This document shows, piece by piece, positions 11,601-23,400 of a stretch of DNA of 64,000 nt. The stretch comes from Pelodera strongyloides. Lineage: Eukaryota > Nematoda > Chromadorea > Rhabditida > Rhabditidae. Positions within the stretch are counted from its first letter, which is position 1; the number at the start of each line of letters is the position of its first letter. A program made the position numbers and the translations under genes. Location of the stretch: NCBI GenBank assembly GCA_036852015.1, contig JAANDG010000169.1:186001-250000 (forward strand). Direction: 5' to 3'. The notes beneath the pieces were generated by a model. It did no database searches, was not told the origin of the DNA, and saw only the letters and a program-made list of their open reading frames with translations.

Positions 11601-14600
11601 TTGGGTTTTGTGAAGTGACATCGACTGTTGAATAAGTTACTGTGAATTATTCGTTGGACTTTTTTTTTGCCCAATGTGACAGCCTACCGTAATCGATCAT
11701 GATTTTTCAGCTAATCACCCAATACGACAAGGACCCAAAGGTTAGACACTATGTGGACAACCTAGAGTGGTACCTCGTACCGCTGCTCAATCCCGACGGG
11801 TAAGTGTTAGCGGTGTTTTCAAGACATCCATAGTATTTTGATGTGACAACTATTTATAAAAAATAAAAGATAAGGTGTACCCCGTTCATCAACCGAAATC
11901 CGCAGAAACGGTGCCGGGGGTCTTGCAGAGCAAGAATGCATGGCCGACTTTAAAGCGAAATAACGGCCGGTTTTTGAAACCCATCTTAAGTACTTGCGTT
12001 CCTATGCATTTATGCAAGTTGGGGTCTATTTGGGGTCTAGTTTTTATTCTAATTTTTGCTCATTTGCGTATGATGCATAAGAATGCAGTTGTCCACGATG
12101 CGTTTCAAAAACCGGCCGGCACTTCGCTTTAAGCCTCCCGGAGGCCAATTTTCTCGGGAGGTCGATTTATCGCCATCGGTTTTACCCAGCTACCAACTTT
12201 TATACTTTTGGTAACTATTTATTTATTGAAAATGAAAAAAAGAGATCTTTTAGATATGAATATTCCCGATTGTCAACCAATCCAGAAATCCGTCTGTGGC
12301 GAAAGAATCGATCGCCATCGAAATGTGTTCAGGTGAACAACGGTGAATAAGTTATTGATTATCAACGTTTGGAAACCATTTGGCTGCAAATCTTTTTGTT
12401 TATTGTACATTGTTGCTGGTGCACCATGTGCATTGTAAATAGTTTATTGGTACATTAAAAAAAACATACGCAATCAAAAGGATACCCTAAGACGACCGTG
12501 CTTCACAACAGTTCCTACTAACAAGGGTCCAAACTAACACACATATAAAAATACATACAAACTAAACTAGATCATATTGCTATAGATTTCACTGATTGGT
12601 TGGTGTAACTTTTTTTAAACCTTTTTTGAAGCCAAATAGTAATTTTTCACGTACGACAATGCGTAGAAATTTTTATAATGAATTTGTGTACCACACAAAG
12701 CAAAATAACATAGCAACGGAGAAAACAATATACAATTTGGTTAATTTTAAGTAAGTGTTCAATTTCAGGCCCCTTCTCCGCCCAGTCTACCGTATGTTGT
12801 CAAGGAGTTGATTTGAATAGAAACTTTGATTGGTTCTTCGGACAAGTTGGATCATCCACAGATCCTTGCTCGGAAATTTATCAGGTGCCTCTTGGATATT
12901 ATGATTTATTTAAATTAAACTATGGTGAAACTACAAACTATAAACTACAGTACTAATAAAAATCAATAATAACGACTACGATTTCACGCTGGCTATTCGT
13001 CTTTTGCATAAACGAGACCGTACCTTGAACTGAGAAGCAATTTACTGTATTTTGTAAAGTTAATCAAGTATAAATTTCAGGGAGCGTCTGCCTTTTCTGA
13101 GCCAGAGACCAGATCAGTGAGAGACTTTCTGCAGACACACAAGATCACCACATTCATTACACTTCACTCATATTCTCAAATTCTAATGTACCCTTTTGGA
13201 CATCAAGTCCGGACTTATTCTAATGATCTTAATGACCTGGTAAGCATCTTTTTTTAATCAATTGCGCATTCGTCAATTGTCAGTGAATACAGTGTACTTT
13301 GATTACAGTTCACTGGCTTACTACTTTGTTTTGTGAGTTTTGACAAACTAGCAACTAGTCGGAGTACAAATCAACAATTAGATGTTGTAGTCGTTTGAAT
13401 TGTTAGCTGACAAACTACAGTTCACTGGCTTACTACTTTGTTTTGTGAGCAATTTTGCCAACTTCTGCGGTACTTCCCAATTCCCAAGTACAAACTAGCA
13501 ACTAGCCGGAGTACCAATCAACAATTAGATGTTGTAGTCGTTTGATTTGTTTGAGAAATAGCTCCCACTACCCATGACATTAGCAGATATTAGACAGTAG
13601 AGTAGCAAAGTCCTTGACTAAAACATTGTCATTTCTAGTAGTTTGTTTCTACTAATTTTCTAGTACTTAGAGGTAAGGTAATTAATTTTAATAAATATTT
13701 ATATAATTAATACTAATCATTTTAGCACTCCACCGCCACGGCTGCAGCTAGTGCTCTGAGAGGACTCTACAATACACAATACAAAGTGGGAACTGGAGCA
13801 GACACATTATGTAAGCGAAAAAATTCTACCAATTTACGTCTTAATTTATTGAGCGGTGAAAAAGGCGCTGAGTTTTCCGTTGAGTATTGACGAAGTTCCA
13901 AACATACATTCAGCCACGATGTTCCGACATGGCTGGTAGAATTCGTGTTAATTAACCAACTTCTAGACCCTGCATCAGGAGGTTCTGAAGACTGGGCCAA
14001 GGGAAAGATGCATGTCAAATACTCGTATCTGTTCGAACTAAGGCCTGAGGAACAGGTCTGGGATGGTTTCCTCCTAGCCGAGAATCAGGTTCGCGCCATT
14101 GTTTTTAATTTTAATGTTACGTCTTACGCCCAGTATGGTCATCCTAGTTTTCTCCCCAAGTCAGAATTAACTGTTTTCTTGCGCATGGTTTATCGTATGC
14201 CATACTTATAGCATACTTTATAAGATCTTTATAAAGTGATCGACTTTAGCCTATGCTTTGTCGGTTTTGTTTTGAAGAGTTTGGTTTTGTATTTTTAAAA
14301 TTGATTATTTGGCAAAGAAGTAGTTTGTTTCTACTAATTTTCTAGTACTTAGATGTAAGATAATTAGTTTTCAGTAAATATTTATGTAATCACAGAAAAG
14401 CATTTTAGCACTCCACCGCCACAGCTGCAGCTATTTATAAAAATAAAAATAATAAATTTATAGATTTATTCCTTTTTAGATTATGCCAACTTGTCGTGAA
14501 ACATGGGAAGCGGTGAAAGTGATTGCGGATCACACTCTTGTATATCAAGATCCGGCTTCTGCGATCAGACATCATCCAAGGCCCGCGGCCCCCCATTTTG

Positions 14601-15038
14601 GAGAGCCACAGTTCAACCGACCTGTCTGCGAGGTAAAATTCTTACAGTATACTTTGTGACATAAATTATTTGAAGCAGACGCTTACTCAGTTCAAGTTCT
14701 TGGTAGAGGTATCTAACAATAAGTTAAAAAAAAAACACTCTTCGTTGTTCTTTGTTCGATTATCGAGCAAACAAAACATTACTCACAGAAAATTTTACAA
14801 ACATGTTTCACTCTTATTCACCATGCTTTGTTTACCGATGAGGTGCAATTTCCAGTCGCTACGGTGTTGCCGACCTCTTGTCAAATTTTGGAAAACTTGC
14901 TATGGGCAGTTACAGCATGTTCACAATTCACAATTTCAGGATAAGGATGCACTATGTGCCTCGTGGGCAGCTGGCGGAGCCTGTGACACATGGCCGATGA
15001 TGAAGGATAGATGTCCATTGTCGTGTAGATTATGCTAA
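7371..15038 (+). CDS. secreted M14 zinc carboxypeptidase with C-terminal ShKT domain (tandem copy 1)
   Basis: A metallopeptidase that removes C-terminal residues, made as a secreted zymogen. Fourteen exons close in phase: 7371-7444, 7856-7937, 10141-10277, 10726-10801, 10880-11020, 11456-11563, 11711-11799, 12254-12342, 12769-12884, 13081-13239, 13726-13810, 13967-14088, 14480-14632 and 14940-15038 (509 aa). Exon 1 is a signal peptide (MVLFIELLKSALYLCAILLC). Exons 2-4 are the propeptide. Zinc ligands are in HAREW (exon 6) and LHSYSQ (exon 10). Substrate binding is in WRKNRS and GVDLNRNF, the active-site Tyr in TLYPASGGSEDW, and the catalytic Glu in FELRPE. By alignment to the CPA/CPB pattern the S1' specificity residue is Glu, where CPB has Asp, so a preference for basic C-termini is inferred. 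The end is a six-Cys ShKT domain (Cys in DALCASW to SCRLC). The 12342/12769 splice is my best in-frame choice. C. elegans SURO-1 has a similar layout, but orthology is untested. Confidence 0.93.
8570..8640. repeat. (CT)n microsatellite in carboxypeptidase 1 intron 2
   Basis: An almost perfect CT dinucleotide run lies in the long second intron (7938-10140). A second CT-rich tract lies at 8980-9065. The Ser/Leu-rich reading frames that cross them are artefacts of the repeat. Confidence 0.9.
10495..10538. repeat. dispersed hairpin repeat, copy 1
   Basis: The segment reads TATCCTTTGTTAGCGCGATA, followed by the second hairpin arm GCGCTAAC and then ATAGTTTGGGTTT. An identical stretch of about 41 bp lies at 23791-23832. 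The flanks differ completely between the two copies, so this is a mobile-element terminus or a conserved small motif rather than a local duplication. Confidence 0.6.
11950..12132. mobile_element. TTAA-flanked MITE (AGCGAAAT family) in carboxypeptidase 1 intron 7
   Basis: The element begins TTAAAGCGAAATAACGGCCG and ends with the matching inverse ...TTCGCTTTAA. Internal arms carry GGTTTTTGAAAC and its inverse GTTTCAAAAACC. About 183 bp. The TTAA at both ends suggests piggyBac-type insertion. It has no coding capacity. Confidence 0.75.
13300..13560. repeat. tandem duplication in carboxypeptidase 1 intron 10
   Basis: CAGTTCACTGGCTTACTACT occurs at about 13307 and 13420, and the segment around CAACAATTAGATGTTGTAGT occurs at about 13371 and 13517. 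This is a local duplication of roughly 115-145 bp with small differences. Confidence 0.7.
14318..14433 (+). pseudogene. duplicated fragment of intron 10 end plus start of exon 11
   Basis: This stretch in intron 12 repeats 13635-13745. It includes AGTTTGTTTCTACTAATTTT, the 3' splice site TTTTAG and the first bases of exon 11 (CACTCCACCGCCAC, one change, then GCTGCAGCTA). After the GCAGCTA the similarity stops. It is a partial exon copy with an intact acceptor and no matching donor seen. Confidence 0.75.
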
Positions 15039-15655
15039 TTTGATACTAAATTAATACTACATAGCTACTAAGAAAGGAATAGAATTTCAGTCTATTGACA
15101 GAATGTATATGTATCGTGCATCATAGTGCATGCACCTATGGTGGACTTCCGAAATTACTTGTTTTATAATTGATATAGTTTGCGTTAATTTTAAGGTGCT
15201 ATTTATTAAATCGTTGGTACCTAAGGTACCTACCAATAAGGCCTAATATTTAAGCTATAGGTTCTAAGTTATTATATGTACCAAACACAATACAGCCTGC
15301 CGATTATGCCGGTATTCAACGCAAGTTTTATTTGCGTTAGTGAAATAAGTCTTTCCCACACATTACAATGCTTCACAATTACTCACTATTGTATAAAATA
15401 TTCCAAGTTTCCAGTATATATGGACTAGTATTACGTCTGCTTCTATTCGGCATAGTTTAGTCATTTATTCTCATGAGCCCGGTAGATTCCGTGAATCATT
15501 TGTATGCATATCGAAATAGTTATCTTTCCCAGTTTATAGCTTTATTAATGCTTCGTTTATGTTTGTAAGTATTGCGTAGATTGTTTATCACGACATGTTG
15601 ATTTATTCATCTGATGTACCTCGGTTGCGTGTGTGTCGGCGCAAAAAAAAGATTA

Positions 15656-16073
15656 TTAAAGGGTCAGGCCCATTTCAAATGACCCCTATTTTTGATGATT
15701 CCATCTGATTCTTCATGTCAAATATAGTAGGATATGATATTTTTCTAATTTTCAAGCGCAAAATTCACGCAGTATTCGGCAATTTACCATTGCCAGTCAT
15801 ACCCAACTATTTATCGCAGTTGTCACGCCCCTTCGCGCTAATTGGGCAATATGCTCTATTGGGCGTGGCAATTGCGATATTGGCCAATGAGGGCGAAGGG
15901 GCGTGCCAACTGCGATAAATAGTTGGGTATGACTGCCGACGATAAATTGCCGAATAGTGTGTGAATGTTGCGCTTGAAAATAAGAAAAATATTGCATCCT
16001 ACTATATTTGACATCGAGAACTAGATGGAATCATCAAAAATAGGGGTCATTTGAAACGGGCCTGACCCTTTAA
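15656..16073. mobile_element. large foldback (inverted-repeat) element bounded by TTAA
   Basis: The left end is TTAAAGGGTCAGGCCCATTT and the right end is its inverse (GGGCCTGACCCTTTAA). The arms match for nearly 200 bp each, for example AACTATTTATCGCAGTTG on the left and CAACTGCGATAAATAGTT on the right. The centre is near 15860. It has no open frame of its own. It would form a long hairpin RNA if transcribed. Confidence 0.85.
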
Positions 16074-16250
16074 AGCGAAATACAGGCCGGTTTTTGAAAC
16101 ACATCGAGTACACCAGCTTTCTTATGCAGCTTATGCAAATTAATATAAATTAGAATAAAAATCGAGCTAAATTCGAGCAAGTTTGCATAAATACGTAAGA
16201 ATTCAGCTGCCCACGATGCGTTTCAAAAAGGTCGATATTTCGCTAATTAA
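16070..16250. mobile_element. TTAA MITE (AGCGAAAT family) abutting the foldback element
   Basis: It begins at the same TTAA that ends the foldback element, continues AGCGAAATACAGGCCGG, and ends ...ATTTCGCTAATTAA. Internal arms are GGTTTTTGAAACACATCG and CGATGCGTTTCAAAA. Confidence 0.75.
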
Positions 16251-16487
16251 TTATGAATGAGTTAAATATGGAATAGAAATTGTTAGTGCACTTTGTCGAC
16301 TTTGTGTCTAGTCTTAAATATTTTGCTTCTTATTTTTATTTTTAGTCTTTCTTTACGTTACGCTACGTGTTTTGAATATACTTAACTTATTGATTTTTCT
16401 GTAATAAAATTGTATAAAAATTTCCGTTTTACAGTTACGGGTATATAATGGACATTCTGAAATTGTGCATCTTCAGAAAGCTCAGAA

Positions 16488-16615
16488 GCCATATTCACCA
16501 CATTCTAATCCCTCAGGGAACTATTCCACGTGGTCAAAAAGTAGAATTCGAACGTGAGAGTCGCTGATAAAACACAGTATTTTCCCCTCGGGGAATGGAG
16601 TGGTGAATATAGGCT
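16488..16615. mobile_element. short inverted-repeat element (CATATTCACCA family)
   Basis: The outer arms are GCCATATTCACCACATTC and GAATGGAGTGGTGAATAT. A related element lies at 34651-34788 and fragments lie near 9434 and 29265. About 130 bp, non-coding. Confidence 0.6.
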
Positions 16616-16939
16616 CAGGTTTTGGCTTGTGTGATAAATTTCAATGTTTATCTCAACAAAGTGCAATGATTTTTAAAGACAAGATTGTCCTGTAGAAGAA
16701 CCTGTTTCGTTGCTTTTTTTCGTTAGGAAGAATGGGATATTCAACAAATGAATGAGTTTTTTTTCGAATTTATTACACTAGAAGAGTGTTGCTGAAAATA
16801 ACTAGAAGCTTTGAGGAAAATTATCGCCTCGTTGCGCCGGTACTGTAGTTGATGTCGACAAATAAATACGGGTAAAATACATAATAACTGGCTGATCGAT
16901 TTTCAGCTTGCTAAAGACGATAACTGACAATCAGAGACT

Positions 16940-17368
16940 CCATGGCAATTTGTCCTATGTGTCGTTTTACTTATTTTGCGAGGGCGAGACTTCCGTATCA
17001 GACGGGGGTTCTACCGTGCCGTAAACTTGCGCGAGACTGCCCCCGGGCGGGCACGGCAATTTCCCTCTCAATGGCACTGCAGACCTGTATGTGGCAGTCT
17101 CATTCCCCGGGGGGCGAAGACAACGGTTCCACACAAACTCATTTGTAGATCGAAGTGCTAAGACACTGTGCCAACCGGGGAGTCATTGGGCAGAGAAATG
17201 GTAGAGAAGACGAGTACCGAGGAGACAATCGACACCGCAGACACTTTTTCTTGTCATATGGCGGTAGCAGAAAACCAGCGCGAGAGCTGATGAAGCCGCT
17301 CACCCGGGTGTTAAGCACAGTCCCCGGGCTAGAGCCGCTGACTCGGGCTGGGAGATGATTGGGAACCT

Positions 17369-17409
<41 letters not shown>
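16940..17409. other. GC-rich segment ending in a 38-bp A tract
   Basis: Base composition rises clearly above the surroundings, and the block ends at 17372-17409 in an uninterrupted run of 38 A. The combination resembles a retroposed sequence with a poly(A) tail on the plus strand. No source gene was recognised and no target duplication was confirmed. Confidence 0.35.
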
Positions 17410-17412
<3 letters not shown>

Positions 17413-17438
17413 TACTATTATTGGTTGGGAGTTCCCAG

Positions 17439-20400
17439 TCCACGGGTGAAGTGCCCAGGCAAGTCGACCATTTACTGGAATCCGACTCCTTTCGAACAAA
17501 CGGAAATGTGTCCGTATTCAGAATTTTACCCAGAAATAGAGAACAATTCATGTTTGTCAGAGGACTTTACGATAATGCAACGGCGTTGAATGTGAGTTTC
17601 CTTTGGGTTATGCATTTGTTTGTTAGTTCATGGTGCATATGGCTGGATCATTGTTTTCAATATAAAGAAGGTAAGTAATTTATGGATAATGCACTGTAAT
17701 AACTGCACTTAACAATCTTGTCTGCATGGTATGTCTGGAATATTGAAAGCGAAATACTGGTCGGGTTTTGAAACGCATTGTGGACACCAGCATTCTTATT
17801 CTTATGCAGCATATGCAAACGAACATAAATTAGAATAAAAAATCGAGCTAAATTCGGGAAAATTAGCATAAATACGTCAGAATTCAGTTCTCCACGATGC
17901 GTTTCAAAAACCGTTTCAAAAGGCATTTCGCTTTAATCTTTTACGTATGAACTTGTTTTATTTTTGTTCCGTTGAAAGAAAAGTTTCACGTTTCAGCTGA
18001 ATTTCTGGAAAGTTGCCAAAAATGACAATGGCTTTTTCGACGTTATGGCCGACGAACCATCACAGGCATTATTATTAGGACAATTACAAAAGAACAATAT
18101 CGATTATTTGAGGACAATTCAGAATGTTGAGAAGTAAGTTTTCCGAACATATTTCTTCTTTGAAAAATACATTTATACTATTAACATTTTACCGTACTAT
18201 TAAATTAAAATTAAAAGTACTATTAAAGTTATTAAATTTTCACTATGTATGTAAATGTAGTATTTTTCAATTGCCAGTGAAGTTTGTTGCTGCAAGTTAG
18301 AGTTTCAAAAAAGAAGCATGCTGAATCTCAAGTTGGTCCTGTTTCAGAATGATTACCGAAAAAGAACGTAAGCGACATCCACGACGACTTCACGATGAGT
18401 CCGATACACCAGTTTATGACTTCAACCACTACGGAAGGCTAGTTTAACTGGTACCTACCATTTTTGACTTTGCGGCACCCCATCTTTATGACTAGTCGAT
18501 ATTTTCATGCGTCCTCTGCGAAACATGACTAAAAGGTCTACACGTTGTGATGTAAATACTGCCAGACGAAATATGAATGTATGAATGCTAACGAAGGAGG
18601 CGTTATAAATTAGTATAATGCTTCTATGCGGGACCAGGGAAATCTAATCTTTTTCATGTAAATAATAGTTTCCTCCTTTAGTTACCCCCAAATGGTATCG
18701 TGGATGCGTGCGCTAGCAAGGAAATACCCAAAAATCGTGCAATTTATTTCGATTGGGACCACACACGAGGGACGATCGATTGATGGTCTTGAGGTGAAGA
18801 AGAACGATTTTTGACTTGTTTTTCTAGTTCCTTATAGAACCTTTATTCAGTTATTGGGTGTAAGGAGGTTCAGCAACATCTGCCTCTCTCGCTCTCTGGT
18901 TCTCGCTTGTTCATGGTTCGCTGCTTTTCTCTCTCTCGTTCTTATCAAGCTCTATCTCTTTCCCTCTCCCTCTCTCTTTTTCTTTCCCTCCCTAAATTGC
19001 TAAAGCATCTATCGCCATATTGCTTGTTCAATGCTTCTTTTTCACACTCTCTTATCATCTAGATTAAGATCCGACCTAAAGCTGTCCACGCTTAATCTTT
19101 TATCTCCAAACCATAGTCGCACGCTAATCAAACATCGCATGCTTTTCATTGATTATATAAACACCACAAGCGACTCAAGAATGTGGTATATCATAGCTGG
19201 TGCTACAGTGGAGGGGGTATCTTCATTGTGTAAGAATTATGTAGGAACTTCCTTATTGTGGCATCTGATATATAGCTTCTCCATGGTAGTCGTTGAACGG
19301 TTGAGCATAAACACATAAATGACAGTAAATAATCCAGAAGAGCATTGGTGAATGCAGCGGGATAAGGTCTATGTACCTACGTAAATTTTTGAGGGTCCTT
19401 ACTAAAATATAAAGGACAATGGTAGCAAGCATCCTTCTAACGGGAACTTCCCTTACTGTTGGCGAAAGAAGAGATGTTTGAAGTTTGAACACAGTCACTC
19501 ACAACCGCACATTTTACATTGTTCTTTTTTTAAATTTATGCAAATGATTGTATGAATAATTAAAGAGATTGAAAAGATTAAAGTTAGGACTGTCGATCCT
19601 TCATGCTTGAATATTTTACAGATCGGAACTCGCGACGCATCGAAGAGAATCTTCTGGGTTGATGGAGGGATACACGCTAGAGAGTGGGCGGCACCACATA
19701 CGGCACTATATTTTATACATCAGGTTGAGTTTATTCACGGTTATGTAATTCTCTCTCTCCTACTCTCTCTCTCACCCCCCCCCTCTCTCTCTCTCTCTCT
19801 CTCTACCTCTCCATCTCCATTTATGTCTCCCTCACTATATTTTTGAATAACTATTTCTTCAGCTCACCTCTCGTTCCAACGATCCAGAATACAAGAAGTA
19901 CATCGAGAAGTTGACCTTCGTCATCGTGCCTTGTCTCAATCCAGATGGATACGAATTCACCAGATCCTCGTCCAATCCACACGTGAGTGCACTGTTTAGT
20001 TTTAGCTTTATAAAATAAAGAACCGTTAAGGGTCAGCGAAAGTTGCGTCACGCCATGGCAACAGAATAATAACGAGCACTTAATTCCTCTGCGTTTTTTT
20101 TGTATCAGACGTCGTTGCGGTGCTAACTGGGTTCCAGCAGTGCTCCACGGAAATATTGGAATCCGTAGATGGCTAGAACAAAATAAAAGCCCTGAAACTC
20201 CCGATTATTTACAAATTAAAAAGTTTTTTTTTAACCATATGCCTGGAAGATGGTGCTGGATTCCCCGATATTTAGGTCTCTAATGACCCTAATGGACTAA
20301 TTATTTTTAATTAGGTACGGTTGTGGCGTAAGAACCGTTCGCCGATAAAGTGTCGTAAGGACGATTGGGGAAGGAACAGATGTTGCAGAGGAGTCGATCT

Positions 20401-23400
20401 CAATCGCAACTTTGATTTTCACTTCAAAGGTGAACGATTTAGTATTATGTTACCAGTCGGCTAACGCAGCGCGAGGCGGGTTTTTGATACTAGAAAGCGC
20501 ACAAGGTACTCACGAAAAGTGTGCGTACTTATATGAAACGCCTGAATCCTATCTTCCGAGGTTTATGCAATAATTCTTAGCTGTGCATATATTGGACTTG
20601 CGAAAAGTTGGTCTACTTATACCATGCGCCTGCAACGTAGTCTTCAAAATACGTATAATATTCAAAATACGTTTCAATATATGAGAATGTAGATGTTCAA
20701 AATACGTTTCAATATATGGGAGTGTAGATGTTCAAAATACGTTTCAATATATGAGAATGTAGATGTTCAAAATACGTTTCAATATATGGGAGTGTAGATG
20801 TTCAAAATACGTTTCAATACCTGGGAATGTAGATGTTAAAAATACGTTTCAATATAAGGGAGTGAAAATGTTCAAAATACGTTTCAATATATGCTAGTGG
20901 AAATCTTTCTCTTTTATATAATACGATGAGAAATATAGGATCGCATAATGGAAACGGTACCGGATGCGGCAAACGTTGCATGATAAAGCTTGATGGCAAA
21001 CGTTGCATTTTTTTTTTTAGAAAAATAATAAATAATAATTTTCTTTTCCAGAAAGTGGTTCTTCGGATGACCCTTGCTCGGAAATCTATCAGGGCACCGG
21101 AGCATTCAGTGAACCAGAGACGAGGTGAGTATATTTTTAATTGCAAGAAGTGATTTCGAGGACCAATGGTACCTGGTTTTGCACCAAAAATTCGCTAACA
21201 TACAACATGCAACCACATAGGAGATATGTTCTTCATGCATCACTTATAATTGTGTGTTCGTTTGTATGGCATCTAGTCAGAGGGTACGGAACGTTACTAT
21301 ACGCGTTGTAAGCTAACAAAAAAGTTCCGAGGCACATAGTGATAAATGCTCTACTACCCCAAATTCCTTTTATTTTCTCCAGATCGGTGAGAGATGCCGT
21401 GATGTCCAGAAGATACCGAGGTCGAATCGATGGATTCATCACCCTTCACACGTACTCGCAGGTTTGCAATGTTCTACCTGATACAACAGTAGTGTAGTAT
21501 CTAACCCAGTTTATCCTGAAATTCCGATCCACGTCGTTAACCACTACACTACCACACCCTTTTCAATATGTTTAAAAATTCCTTTTAGATCTGGGTTCAT
21601 CCGTATGGTCACAAAAAGGACAGTTATCCAGGCGATATTCAAGAATTGGTATGTTTATGGATAATTTTTTTGCTATAATTTAGAATACGTCAAAGTCGAG
21701 GCATATGTCTTTGGCTAGACACTTGGGCATGTTTCTCTTGGTGTTTTAGAAACAGGATTATCTGTTTTAAGTTTCTAGTAAAACAATCACATTAAGTATG
21801 ACGTCGGAAAGCGAGCCACCAGAGCACTTCAGAAGTTGTACGGAACGAAGTACGTACTTGGAAGTGGAGCTGACACATTGTGTACGTTGTTTTATGACAT
21901 TGTGTTTTTTTTCACAACACTAGGCGAGGTATCTACAACAGTTATATTCCTCGGTCAAGATGTTCGTGAAAAACCACAGCCTAATGCAAGCATCGGTTCC
22001 CTCCAGTGCCCGTACGAACAGCGGGAACCTCCCAGGGTGGGAGAATTTGTCTCTGTGTTTCTCGGATTCGTGTTATCCCTCTCTTTCTCTCACCTCCCAC
22101 TGGGAGCTTCCCGGCGAGTTCGTGCATATGGCCACTGGCCTTTTCTACTAATGATATAGAAAATAATTTCAATTTCAGACCCTGCGTCTGGCGGTTCCGA
22201 AGATTGGGCGAAAAAGGCGGCCGGCGTTAAATACGTGTACTTGCTCGAGTTGAGACCCGATGAGAAAAGTAAGCTCTTTCTCTGATTAGATTCTTTCTCT
22301 GACATTTTGTCATGGCGATTCTAAGGTATGATTCCGAAGATAATAAAGGCTAAAAACCAGATTCTGGTGGATAAATATCTTGATATGAAGAAAATATATG
22401 CTAAATATATAAATATAAATATATATATATAAAATATAATAAAATATATAAAGATGAATAAAGAAAAGTAAATTGGTGCTCTTTAGATTGGGACGGTTTC
22501 ATTCTGGACGAGAAAGAGTTGATTCCGACTGCACAAGAGACATGGGCTGGGATCAGAGTTGTTGCTGACGCAGCATTAGAACTTCAGAATAAGAAGCAGC
22601 CAGGTAAAGTATCGCCTCATCTTTGACATTTTGCCTTTTGCCTGCTATTGAGATGAATTTCCTCTCAAATATTACAATGATTGATCTTTTTTTGTTTGGG
22701 TTTGTTTCCGCACTTCGTCTGTAATTTTCGCAAGTGATCTTTCTATCAATAGATATGAAGGAACACTGCACTGTAGGCAGTCTAAGTCTAGAAATATTTA
22801 ATTTCTCTACAGCTGTCAAAGCACCCAAACCACGAAGGAAAATTCCTCGGAAAAGACCAGGTAGTAGATAAACAGTGAATGTGTGATCTGCCGATGTAGT
22901 TGTTCAGTATCTATGCTTTATGCAGATTAGCTTTATTAGCCTGGCTAAGGTAGTTGGAAGTGCTTGTTGTTTTATGCTTTACGTGTTTGTAGTCCGTTTT
23001 CTGAACACTGTAGTTTGTAGTTTGTCCTTCTCTGACTGTGTATTTCAGTTTTCAGAGGCGGAACGGTCTCACCAGTTTCGATTCGGAAATGGCGAGGAGG
23101 GATCGTGCTGGGACGTGCGGCACGCATGTAAAAGGTTAGAGCCGCTCACTCCCGGGTACTGTATGAAGCCTGTAAAAGGGTACCCGAGTTTCAGCGAGAG
23201 TTCTGATACTGCTGTAAAACCTATACGTTGCTTGGACGACTGTGACAAGTTCTCGATGTCTTTAGATCACATCATTTTTAACCTGCCGTTATATTAGCAG
23301 CTTCTCCTGGCCGTTATGTTAGCAGTGTCTTCTATCACAGAAAAATTAGCAATCTTCGTAGTAAGGCAGGAGATCATAGACCCTATACGCTAGAAACAGA

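Larger units (their letters stand above)
15039..17438. other. intergenic region between tandem carboxypeptidases
   Basis: It holds the 3' UTR of copy 1, the foldback element 15656-16073, a TTAA MITE 16070-16250, a short inverted-repeat element 16488-16615 and a GC-rich stretch 16940-17370 that ends in 38 A residues. The signal-peptide exon of copy 2 should lie here but I could not identify it. Confidence 0.5.

Noticed and set aside
15797..15997. Mirror-like frames on both strands near 15.8-16.0 kb
   Set aside because: They result from the inverted arms of the foldback element.
17355..17438. Signal peptide made of poly-Lys plus ILLLLVG
   Set aside because: The lysines come from the A tract and the hydrophobic run is too short. 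A spliced upstream signal exon is more likely.
20661..20905. Possible CRISPR-like array
   Set aside because: Units are contiguous 35-bp repeats with no unique spacers, and the host is a eukaryote. It is a minisatellite.
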